Assembly: GCA_036003705.1 (NCBI GenBank)
Contig: DASYSE010000034.1
Coordinates: forward strand, 1-33,896
Direction of reading: 5' to 3'
From: CALGFH01 sp036003705
Lineage (GTDB): Bacteria > Actinomycetota > CALGFH01
Length of the DNA stretch: 33,896 nt
The notes below the pieces were generated by a model, which saw only the letters and a list, made by a program, of their open reading frames with translations, was not told where the DNA came from and did no database searches. Below, in pieces: positions 6,724-13,720 of the stretch. Position 1 is the stretch's first letter; each line of letters starts with the position of its first letter. The position numbers and the translations under genes were made by a program.

Positions 6724-7931
6724 GCGAACGGGCGGCGGTCACCATCGTCGGGATCGGCGACGACGGCTGGGACGGGCTCACCGAGATGGCCCGGGCCGCG
6801 CTACGGCAGGCGCCGGTGATTGTCGGCAGCACCCGCCAGCTCGCGCTGCTGCCCGACCTCGGGGTCCGCCAGCTACCGTTGCCGTCGCCGCTGCTGGCCC
6901 AGCTCGACGACCTGGTGGCCACCAATCCGGGACTGTGCCTCCTGGCCAGCGGCGACCCGATGCTGCACGGGCTTGGCGCCACCCTGGCCCGCCGCCTCGG
7001 GACCGGTCGGCTGCGGGTGCTGCCCGCCGTGTCCAGCGTCGCGTTGGCCTGCGCTCGGCTCGGCTGGGCCGAGCACGAAGTCGACGTGGTCTCGCTCGTG
7101 TCGCGCCCAGTCGAGGTGGTCCTGCCGGCGGTCCAGCCCGGCGCCCGCGTCCTCGTCCTCGGCCGCGACGGCGGCACGCCGAACATGTTGGCCCGCCTGC
7201 TGGCTGACCGCGGCTGGGGCGGGAGCGAGCTGATGGTGCTGGAGCATCTTGGCGGCGAGGCCGAGCAGGTCAGCGGGCCGGTGGCGGCCGGGGCGCTGGT
7301 CGGCGACCGGTTCGCCGACCTGACGGTGCTGGCCCTGGTCTGCAAGCCAGGTCCCGGCGCCACGGTGCAGCCGCGGGTTCCCGGGCTCCCCGACGACGCC
7401 TACGAGAGCGACGGCCAGCTGACCCGCCGCGAGGCCCGGGCGCTGGCCCTAGCCGCGCTTGCCCCCGGGCCCGGGCAGCTGCTGTGGGACGTGGGCGCCG
7501 GCAGCGGCAGCATCGGGATCGAATGGATGCGGGTCGACGCCCGCTGCCGCGCCGTCGCGGTGGAACGCCGAGGCGACCGGGCCGAGCGGGTCCGCCGCAA
7601 CGCCCTCGCCCTCGGCGTCCCCGACCTGGAGGTGGTCTGCGGCGAGGCCCCGGCGGCCCTGACCAGCCTGCCCCGCCCGGACGCGGTCTTCGTCGGCGGC
7701 GGCCTCACCACCGACGGCCTGCTCGACACCTGCTGGGAACGGCTCAGGCCCGGCGGCCGGCTGGTCGCCCACGCCGTCACCATCGAGTCCGAGGCGGTGC
7801 TACACCGCTGGCAGCAGGCCGTGGGAGGGCAGCTGGTGCGGCTGGCCGCCAGCCACGCCGGTCCCCTGGGCGGGTTCACCACCTGGCGTCCCGCCCTCCC
7901 GATCACCCAGTGGCAGGTGACCCGGCCGTGA
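6720..7931 (+). CDS. cobL: Precorrin-6Y C5,15-methyltransferase (decarboxylating) CobL
   Basis: Bifunctional enzyme of 403 residues that methylates C5 and C15 of precorrin-6B (dihydroprecorrin-6) and decarboxylates the C12 acetate side chain, giving precorrin-8X. The N-terminal half (about 1-205) is a tetrapyrrole methylase of the CbiE type, with TIVGIGDDGWDGLT at the start and LASGDPMLHG near residue 78. The C-terminal half (about 225-403) is CbiT-like, with the SAM-binding LWDVGAGSGSIGIEW and FVGGGLTTDGLLD. The GTG start at 6720 overlaps the cobQ TGA. The fused CobL form, together with cobG and cobF, indicates the oxygen-dependent pathway. Confidence 0.93.
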   Translation: MSERAAVTIVGIGDDGWDGLTEMARAALRQAPVIVGSTRQLALLPDLGVRQLPLPSPLLAQLDDLVATNPGLCLLASGDPMLHGLGATLARRLGTGRLRVLPAVSSVALACARLGWAEHEVDVVSLVSRPVEVVLPAVQPGARVLVLGRDGGTPNMLARLLADRGWGGSELMVLEHLGGEAEQVSGPVAAGALVGDRFADLTVLALVCKPGPGATVQPRVPGLPDDAYESDGQLTRREARALALAALAPGPGQLLWDVGAGSGSIGIEWMRVDARCRAVAVERRGDRAERVRRNALALGVPDLEVVCGEAPAALTSLPRPDAVFVGGGLTTDGLLDTCWERLRPGGRLVAHAVTIESEAVLHRWQQAVGGQLVRLAASHAGPLGGFTTWRPALPITQWQVTRP

Positions 7932-8680
7932 CCGTATGGTTCGTCGGAGCCGGGCCCGGCGCCCCCGACCTGCTCACGCTGCGGGCCCAGCGGCTGCTCG
8001 CCGAGGCCACGGTCGTGCTGTATGCCGGCAGCCTGGTCCCCGCCGAGGTCCTGGCGTCGACCCGCCGCAGAGCGCGACTAGTCGACACCGCCGACCTGGA
8101 CCTGGACGCCATCACCGCCGCGCTGGTCGCCGCCCACCGCGACGGCCACGACGTCGTCCGGCTCCACAGCGGCGACCCCTCGATCTTCAGCGCCGTAGCC
8201 GAGCAGGCCCGCCGCCTCGACGAGGCCGGGGTGCCGTGGCAGGTCGTACCTGGCGTCCCCGCGTTCGCGGCCGCAGCGGCGGCCCTCGGCCAGGAGTTGA
8301 CCCTGCCCGGGGTCGGCCAGACGGTAGTCCTGACCCGGACGGCGGCCCAAGCCACCCCGATGCCGGCCGGCGAGGAGCTGGCCACCCTCGGGGCCACCGG
8401 CTGCACGCTGGTCCTGCACCTGGCCGTCCAGCACGTCGAGCAGGTCGCCGCCGACCTGCTGCCCCACTACGGGCTGGACTGCCCGGTCGCGGTGGTCGCC
8501 CGGGCCAGCTGGCCGGACGAGGTGGTGCTGCGCTGCACCCTGGCCGAACTGGCGGAGCAGGTCCGGGCCGAGGGGATCCGCCGGACGGCGATCATCGTCG
8601 TCGGGGAGGTCCTCGGCCACCGCGGATTCCGCGACAGCCACCTGTACTCGGCCACCCGGGTCCGGGAGCCACGCCGATGA
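7928..8680 (+). CDS. cobM: Precorrin-4 C11-methyltransferase CobM
   Basis: SAM-dependent methylation of precorrin-4 at C11 to precorrin-5. 250 residues, the usual tetrapyrrole-methylase size. Family features are VWFVGAGPGAPDLLTLR at the N-terminus, VVLYAGSLVP near residue 36 (a CobM/CbiF signature), VRLHSGDPSIFSA near 77 and VVPGVPAFAAAAA near 101. The GTG start at 7928 overlaps the cobL stop, and the gene ends in an ATGA overlap with cobF, so it is translationally coupled on both sides. Confidence 0.93.
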   Translation: MTVWFVGAGPGAPDLLTLRAQRLLAEATVVLYAGSLVPAEVLASTRRRARLVDTADLDLDAITAALVAAHRDGHDVVRLHSGDPSIFSAVAEQARRLDEAGVPWQVVPGVPAFAAAAAALGQELTLPGVGQTVVLTRTAAQATPMPAGEELATLGATGCTLVLHLAVQHVEQVAADLLPHYGLDCPVAVVARASWPDEVVLRCTLAELAEQVRAEGIRRTAIIVVGEVLGHRGFRDSHLYSATRVREPRR

Positions 8681-9438
8681 GGCGGCTGCTGGTCATCGGG
8701 ATCGGCGCCGGCGACCCGGACCACCTGACGGTGCAAGCGATCAAGGCGATGAACCGAGCCGAGGTGTTCTTCGTGGTCGACAAGGGCGACGGCGCCCGCG
8801 AGCTGACCAGGCTGCGGCACGAACTCTGCGAGCGGTTCGTGGAGCGCCCCGGCTACCGGATCGTGGCCGTCCCCGACCCGCCGCGTGACCGGACGGCGGC
8901 GGCCTACCGCCCGGCGGTCGAGGACTGGCGGCAGCGCCGGGCCGAGTTGTGGGCGCGGACGCTCCACCAGGAGTTGGGCGAGGACGGCTGCGGCGCCTTC
9001 CTGGTCTGGGGCGACCCGTCGCTGTACGACAGCACCCTCGACGTCCTCGAGCGCATCCTGGCCGACGGGGGTCTCGAGTTCGACTACCAGGTCGTGCCCG
9101 GGATCTCGAGCGTCCAGGCGCTGGCGGCCGGCCATCGGATCGCCCTGAACCGGGTCGGTGGGCCGGTGCACATCACCACTGGCCGCCGGCTGACCGACGG
9201 CTTCCCTGACCACAGCGACGACGTGGTGGTCATGCTGGACGCCGCCTGCGCGTTCGAGGGGCTGACCGACCAGGATCTGGACATCTACTGGGGCGCCTAT
9301 GTCGGCACCGACGACGAACTCCTGGTGTCCGGGCGGCTGGCCGACGTCGCCGCCGAGATCAAGGCCACCCGGCAGGCGGCCAGGGAGCGCAAGGGCTGGA
9401 TCATGGACACCTACCTGCTCCGCCGGCGTCGCGGGTGA
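8677..9438 (+). CDS. cobF: Precorrin-6A synthase (deacetylating) CobF
   Basis: Methylates precorrin-5 at C1 with loss of the acetyl group to form precorrin-6A, a step found only in the aerobic pathway. 253 residues. The N-terminus LLVIGIGAGDPDHLTVQA is the tetrapyrrole methylase SAM loop; AEVFFVVDKG and LVWGDPSLYDST are typical of CobF, and the long insert with RPAVEDWRQRR separates it from the other methylases. The ATG start overlaps the cobM TGA, and the gene overlaps the cobK GTG by four bases. Its presence is strong evidence that the host makes B12 in the presence of oxygen. Confidence 0.93.
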   Translation: MRRLLVIGIGAGDPDHLTVQAIKAMNRAEVFFVVDKGDGARELTRLRHELCERFVERPGYRIVAVPDPPRDRTAAAYRPAVEDWRQRRAELWARTLHQELGEDGCGAFLVWGDPSLYDSTLDVLERILADGGLEFDYQVVPGISSVQALAAGHRIALNRVGGPVHITTGRRLTDGFPDHSDDVVVMLDAACAFEGLTDQDLDIYWGAYVGTDDELLVSGRLADVAAEIKATRQAARERKGWIMDTYLLRRRRG

Positions 9439-10193
9439 AGCTGCTCCTGCTCGGGGGGACGGCCGAGGCCAGGGACTTGGCCGCCCGTCTCGCTGGCCTG
9501 CCGGACCTGTCGCTGGTCAGCTCCCTCGCCGGACGGGTCCGCGACCCTCGGCTGCCGCCTGGGGAGGTCCGGGTTGGCGGGTTCGGCGGTGTGCCCGGCC
9601 TGGTCGACTGGCTGCGGGAGCAGCAGGTCGACCTGGTCGTGGACGCCACTCACCCGTATGCGACGACGATGCAGGCCAACGCGGTCGCGGCGTGTAGTCG
9701 GCTGGACCTGCCCCGGCTGCGGCTCGCCCGTCCTGGGTGGCGGGCGCGGGACGGGGACCGCTGGCATCGGGTCGGGTCCCTGGCCGAGACCGCGGCGGCG
9801 CTGCCGTCGCTGGGCACGCGGGTGTTCCTGACCACCGGCCGCCAGGGGCTGGCGGCGTTCGCCGACCTGGACGACCTGTGGTTCCTGATCCGCTGCGTCG
9901 ACCAGCCCTCGGTCCTGATGCCGGCCCATCACGAGGTGCTGCTGGCCCGCGGCCCCTACCGGCGGGAACAGGAGCGCGCCCTGATGTCGCGGTTCGGGGT
10001 GGAGGTGCTGGTGACCAAGGACAGCGGGGGGTCACTGACCGCCGGCAAGCTGGAGGCCGCCCGCGACCTGGGCCTGCCCGTGGTCGTGGTCCGGCGGCCG
10101 CCAGCGCCGCCGGGGCCGTCGGTGGCCACCGTCGATTCGGCCGCCGACTGGGTCGAGCGGCTGGCGGGTCAGGGGTGGCGGCGCGGGGTGTAG
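9435..10193 (+). CDS. cobK: Precorrin-6A reductase CobK
   Basis: NADPH-dependent reduction of precorrin-6A to precorrin-6B (dihydroprecorrin-6). 252 residues. Features are LLLLGGTAEARDLAARLA at the N-terminus, VDATHPYATTMQANA near residue 72, FLTTGRQGLAAFADL near 132 and VTKDSGGSLTAGKLEAA near 195. Starts at GTG 9435 overlapping the cobF stop. It is the last gene of cobQLMFK. Its 3' end overlaps the 3' end of the opposing cobIJ gene by 25 bp, leaving no room for a terminator between the two operons. Confidence 0.93.
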   Translation: MKLLLLGGTAEARDLAARLAGLPDLSLVSSLAGRVRDPRLPPGEVRVGGFGGVPGLVDWLREQQVDLVVDATHPYATTMQANAVAACSRLDLPRLRLARPGWRARDGDRWHRVGSLAETAAALPSLGTRVFLTTGRQGLAAFADLDDLWFLIRCVDQPSVLMPAHHEVLLARGPYRREQERALMSRFGVEVLVTKDSGGSLTAGKLEAARDLGLPVVVVRRPPAPPGPSVATVDSAADWVERLAGQGWRRGV

Positions 10194-11647
10194 ACCACCT
10201 GCCGGCCGTGGTGCTCGGTCACCCGGGTGGCGCTCGAGCCGATGATCAGCAGGGTGCCCATGTCGACCTCGGCGGGGTCGAGCGCCGCCAGGGTCGTCAC
10301 CGTGACCCGCTCGCCAGCCCGGCCGACGTGGCGGCCGACCACCACCGGGGTGGCCGGGTCCCGGTGGCGCAGGACCAGGCCGCGCACGGCTTCGACCTGC
10401 CAGGTGCGGCTGCGCGAGGCCGGGTTGTACAGGGCCAGGACCAGGTCGGCGGCGGCCGCCGCCTCGACCCGGTCGGCGATGACCTCCCACGGCTTGAGCC
10501 GGTCCGACAGGCTGAGCACGCAGTAGTCGTGGCCCAGCGGCGCGCCGGCGCGGCTGGCCACGGCCTGGGCAGCGGTGACGCCCGGCAGCACCCGGACATC
10601 GACCCCGGCCCAGCGCCCGTCGCCGTCGGTGGCCACCTCCAGCACGGCCGAGGCCATGGCGAACACCCCCGGGTCCCCCGACGAGACCACCACCACCCGC
10701 CCCCCGGCGGCGGCGAGGTCCAGCGCCTGCGCCGCCCGCCGGGCCTCCACGGTGTTGCCGGAGCCGTGGCGGCGCTGTCCCGGCCGTTGCGGCACCCGGG
10801 CCAGGTAGGGCCGGTAGCCGACCAGGTCGGTCGCCTCGGCGACGGCCTCGGCGGCCTCGGGGGTCAGCCAGGCCGGGTCGCCGGGGCCGAGGCCGACCAC
10901 GGTGACGCCCGGTTCGGTGGGGTGCCGTTCGCCTCGCCCGGGGACCAGCGCCAGCGACATGTAGGGCACGCCGGCCGGGTCGACCTCGGCCAGGGGGGCG
11001 ACCCGCTGGGCGTCGCTGCCGGCCCGCTCGACATACTGGGCTCGCGCCAGCAGCCCGGTGTCGGCCAGCGCCGCCCGCACCTCGGGGAAGGAGCGGCCCA
11101 GCTTGAGGATGGCCGCCGCGTCGGCGCCGGCCAGCCGGGCCCGCAGCTCCTCGGGCGGCAGGGTGCCCACCAGGACGGTCAGGGTCTCGTCGTGCTGGAC
11201 CAGGGGCTGGCCGACGGCGGCGGCGGCCGCGGCCACCGACGAGACGCCGGGCACGATCCCGGAGGCGAACCGGCCGGCCAGTCGGGCATGCAGGTGCTGG
11301 TAGGACCCGTAGAGCGCGGGGTCGCCCTCGCACAGCACCACCACCTGGCGCCCGGCCTCCAGGTGGGCGGCCAACCGGTCGGTGGCCTGGTCGTAGAAAT
11401 CGGCCAGCGCTCCGGCGTAGCCGCCGGGATGGTCGGTGGTGCCGGCGGTCACCGGGTAGCGCAGCACCTCCTCGATCTGCCCGTCGCGCAGGTACGGCGC
11501 GGCCGCCGCGCGGGCGATGCTGCTGCCATGGGCGGCGCAGTGGTAGGCGACCACGTCGGCCTCGCCGATGCACCGCGCCGCCCGCACGGTGACCAGCTCG
11601 GGGTCGCCGGGACCTACCCCGACCCCCAGCAGCCGCCCGGCGCTCAT
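10169..11647 (-). CDS. cobIJ: CobI-CobJ fusion: precorrin-2 C20- and precorrin-3B C17-methyltransferase
   Basis: 492-residue fusion of two tetrapyrrole methylases. Residues 1-240 are CobI, methylating precorrin-2 at C20: LLGVGVGPGDPELVTVRA, VVLCEGDPALYGS and IVPGVSSVAAA. Residues about 246-492 are CobJ, methylating C17 of precorrin-3B with ring contraction: VTVVGLGPGDPAWLTPEA, VVVVSSGDPGVFAMASAV, VLPGVTAAQAVASRAGAPLG and LVLALYNPASRSR. Such fusions are known in actinobacteria, including the mycobacterial CobIJ. Start ATG at 11647 overlaps the cobH stop as ATGA. It is the last gene of cobG-cobH-cobIJ; CobG makes the substrate of the CobJ half, so gene order matches use. Confidence 0.93.
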   Translation of the reverse strand: MSAGRLLGVGVGPGDPELVTVRAARCIGEADVVAYHCAAHGSSIARAAAAPYLRDGQIEEVLRYPVTAGTTDHPGGYAGALADFYDQATDRLAAHLEAGRQVVVLCEGDPALYGSYQHLHARLAGRFASGIVPGVSSVAAAAAAVGQPLVQHDETLTVLVGTLPPEELRARLAGADAAAILKLGRSFPEVRAALADTGLLARAQYVERAGSDAQRVAPLAEVDPAGVPYMSLALVPGRGERHPTEPGVTVVGLGPGDPAWLTPEAAEAVAEATDLVGYRPYLARVPQRPGQRRHGSGNTVEARRAAQALDLAAAGGRVVVVSSGDPGVFAMASAVLEVATDGDGRWAGVDVRVLPGVTAAQAVASRAGAPLGHDYCVLSLSDRLKPWEVIADRVEAAAAADLVLALYNPASRSRTWQVEAVRGLVLRHRDPATPVVVGRHVGRAGERVTVTTLAALDPAEVDMGTLLIIGSSATRVTEHHGRQVVYTPRRHP

Positions 11648-12273
11648 TCGCGCTCGCTAACCAGCGCGTTCACGGCCGCCGAGGCGAGCGCGGAGCCGCC
11701 GCGGCGCCCGAGCACCACCAGGTAGGGCAGCCGCAGCGGGCTGGCCGCCAGGGCGGCCTTGGACTCGGCGGCGCCCACGAACCCCACCGGCACGCCGACC
11801 ACCGCCGCCGGCCGGGGTCCGCCGTCCGCCACCAGCTCCAGCAGGTGGAACAGGGCCGTGGGGGCGTTGCCGATCGCGACCACGGCGCCGTCGAGCCGGT
11901 CGCGCCACAGCTCCACGGCGGCCGCCGAACGGGTAGTGCCCAGGCGGTCTGCCAGCTCCGGCACCCGCGGGTCGGCGAGCGCGCAGCACACCTCGTTGCC
12001 GGCCGGCAGCCGCGAGCGCGTGATCCCGGCGGCCACCATGGCCGCGTCGCACAGCACCGGCGCCCCGGCGGCCAGGGCCGCCTCGGCCGTCGCCGCGAAG
12101 TCGGCCGACCAGGCCAGGTCGTCGACCAGGTCGGGCATGCCGCAGGCGTGGACCATCCGGACGGCGACCCGTTCCAGACCTGCCGGGACGCGGCCCAGGT
12201 CGGCTTCCCGCCGGATGGTGGCGAACGACGCCCGGTAGATGGCGGCGCCGTCGCGCTCGTAGTCGAGGGCCAT
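11644..12273 (-). CDS. cobH: Precorrin-8X methylmutase CobH
   Basis: Moves the methyl group from C11 to C12 of precorrin-8X, yielding hydrogenobyrinic acid. About 209 residues. Family features are YRASFATIRREADL near the N-terminus, VHACGMPDLVDDL with the likely catalytic histidine near residue 42, VLCDAAMVAAGITRSRLP near 73 and the C-terminal VGFVGAAESK followed by RRGGSALASAAVNAL. The ATG at 12273 overlaps the cobG stop by one base; a GTG at 12276 would give the GTGA overlap seen elsewhere in the locus, so the exact start is open by one codon. Confidence 0.92.
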   Translation of the reverse strand: MALDYERDGAAIYRASFATIRREADLGRVPAGLERVAVRMVHACGMPDLVDDLAWSADFAATAEAALAAGAPVLCDAAMVAAGITRSRLPAGNEVCCALADPRVPELADRLGTTRSAAAVELWRDRLDGAVVAIGNAPTALFHLLELVADGGPRPAAVVGVPVGFVGAAESKAALAASPLRLPYLVVLGRRGGSALASAAVNALVSERE

Positions 12274-13403
12274 CACGAGCCGCCGAGTGCGCCCAGCCCT
12301 CGGGGCGTCGGGTCGTCGCCGACCAGGAACTGGTCAGGGGCGGTCGCGACCACCGGCACGGCGTCGGCGGGCAGGCCGCACCGGCGCCCGCAGCCGGCCC
12401 AGTGCACCGGGTCGTCGCCGACGCGGGAGGCCAGGGTGCGCACGTCGGCCAGCGACCGTGCACAGGCTGTCCCGCTGCAGGCGGTGACCCCGGCCAGGGG
12501 ATGGTCGTCGGCCGCCAGCAGGCCGGTCCGGGCCAGGCGGGACCGGGCGGCCTCGGCCAGCCCGGCCAGGGGCAGCACCACCCGGCCGGCCGCGGCCAGC
12601 CTGACCACCTCCCCGGGAGGCAGCAGCGCGGCGAGCAGGTCGAGGTGGGCTGCGTCCAGCCGCCCCAGCGGTGCCGCGACGACGATGGCCGCGACACCTG
12701 GAAGCGGTCCGAGGGGCAGGCGGGCGGTCGTGTCGGCCGCCGGCTCGCCCAGCTGGCCGCCGACGCCGGCGGCCACCGCCGCCCCGCCGTCGGGGAGGCC
12801 GGCGACGCGGACGACGTCCGGGCAGGCCCGCCGCTGGTCGAGGAATGCCCGCGCCGTGGCCAGGGCCAGCGCGGCGGCCGTGCCGGCCGGGCCGTGCACG
12901 CCCGTCTCCCGGCCGGCCACGACCAGGTCGAACCGTCCGCCACCTCGGCGGACCCCGACATCGCAGACGCCGAGGCCAGCGCGGCCGCCGCCGTCGTCGA
13001 CCGAGAACAGGAACCGTCCCGGCAGCGCGGCCAGGGCGGGGTCGGCCAGCAGGCCGCGGTCGAGGGCGTCGACCAGCGGCCGGAGCTGCGGGCGACCGCC
13101 CAGGCCAGCCAATGGGCTGGCGACGACGTTGCGGGCCCGGTCGTGCGCTGGCGAGGGCAGCAGCCCGGCGGCGGTGGCCTGCCGGCTCAGCTCACCCGCG
13201 CTGCCGGCCTGGACGCCGCGGAGCTGCACGTTGCCGCGCGAGGTGAGGTCGACCCGGCCTTCCCCGAAGCGGCGGGCCAGCTCGGCGAGGGCCCGCAGCT
13301 CGGAGGCGCTGACGTAGCCGCCGGGCAGCCGCACGCGGGCCACGTGGCCGTCGCGGGCCTCGTGCAGCTCCAGGATGCCGGGGCAGGCGTCGACGCTCGT
13401 CAC
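12273..13403 (-). CDS. cobG: Precorrin-3B synthase CobG
   Basis: Oxygen-dependent monooxygenase that converts precorrin-3A to the hydroxylactone precorrin-3B and sets up ring contraction; the marker of the aerobic pathway. 376 residues with sulfite/nitrite-reductase ferredoxin-like repeats: LTSRGNVQLRGV near residue 55, and an Fe-S/siroheme-type cysteine set TACSGTACARS and WAGCGRRCGLP in the last fifth. The GTG at 13403 is chosen because GAGGAGG lies just upstream; the frame stays open further up, but that stretch holds the promoter. First gene of the minus-strand cobG-cobH-cobIJ operon. Its ribosome-binding region closely resembles that of riboswitch-controlled cbtB, although no aptamer fits between promoter and start. 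Confidence 0.9.
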   Translation of the reverse strand: MTSVDACPGILELHEARDGHVARVRLPGGYVSASELRALAELARRFGEGRVDLTSRGNVQLRGVQAGSAGELSRQATAAGLLPSPAHDRARNVVASPLAGLGGRPQLRPLVDALDRGLLADPALAALPGRFLFSVDDGGGRAGLGVCDVGVRRGGGRFDLVVAGRETGVHGPAGTAAALALATARAFLDQRRACPDVVRVAGLPDGGAAVAAGVGGQLGEPAADTTARLPLGPLPGVAAIVVAAPLGRLDAAHLDLLAALLPPGEVVRLAAAGRVVLPLAGLAEAARSRLARTGLLAADDHPLAGVTACSGTACARSLADVRTLASRVGDDPVHWAGCGRRCGLPADAVPVVATAPDQFLVGDDPTPRGLGALGGS

Positions 13404-13407
13404 CGGA

Positions 13408-13430
13408 CCTCCTCGGGGATCTCGCGTCCC
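13408..13430 (-). promoter_or_regulatory. Hairpin abutting the cobG ribosome binding site
   Basis: On the minus strand GGGACGCGAGATCCC (13430-13416) can form the same GGGA/TCCC stem seen before cbtB, followed by CGAGGAGGT and a GTGAC start. The flanking match to the cbtB leader extends from CGGGACGC to the start codon. It lies between the promoter and cobG and may modulate translation initiation. Confidence 0.45.
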
Positions 13431-13445
13431 GGCCGACGGAGGCCG

Positions 13446-13475
13446 ACCGTACCCGCCGCCACCGCCCGTGGTCAA
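13446..13475 (-). promoter_or_regulatory. Promoter for cobG-cobH-cobIJ
   Basis: Minus-strand TTGACC (13475-13470), an 18-base spacer and TACGGT (13451-13446) form a reasonable housekeeping promoter. The start would fall near 13439, giving a leader of about 35 bases, too short for a cobalamin aptamer. Confidence 0.55.
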
Positions 13476-13507
13476 CGCGGCCACGACCGGCCCAGTTGAC
13501 GACCGGG

Positions 13508-13682
13508 GCCGGCGTGGACGAGAGTCCGCACGACTCACGACGGCCAGTGGAGGAAGCCGGTGCGAATCCGGCGCGGTCCCGCCACTGTCACCGGGGAGCA
13601 GACCCCAGCACGGTCACGGCCCACACCGGGCGGGAAGACCGGGGCGCGCGACGATCCGGGAGCCAGGAGACTCCGGCCGGCG
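13508..13682 (+). ncRNA. Cobalamin riboswitch upstream of cobN
   Basis: Plus-strand cobalamin riboswitch. Outer stem GCCGGC (13508-13513) pairs with GCCGGC (13677-13682). The core has GCCAGTG, AGGAAGCCGGTGCGAATCCGG and the B12-box GCCACTGTCACCG (13581-13593), then peripheral stems and the 3' motif GGAGCCAGGAGACTCC (13659-13674). It leads into a hairpin and the cobN ribosome binding site. Because this RNA occupies the region, in-frame starts upstream of it are not the true cobN start. By class behaviour it should turn down the cobN-chlID-cobO-cobB-cobC/A operon when cobalamin is plentiful. Confidence 0.93.
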
Positions 13683-13694
13683 TGACCGACGACC

Positions 13695-13716
13695 CGGGGC
13701 GAGGACCCCGAGGAGG
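13695..13716 (+). promoter_or_regulatory. Expression-platform hairpin and ribosome binding site of cobN
   Basis: CGGGG (13695-13699) and CCCCG (13706-13710) form a 5-bp stem with a six-base loop directly abutting AGGAGG (13711-13716), four bases before the GTG. There is no U-tract, so translational control is more likely than termination. Confidence 0.5.
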
Positions 13717-13720
13717 CGCC

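Noticed and set aside
13496..13720. N-terminal extension of cobN upstream of the GTG at 13721
   Set aside because: The extension is the cobalamin riboswitch and its hairpin; the frame is open only because the RNA lacks stops.
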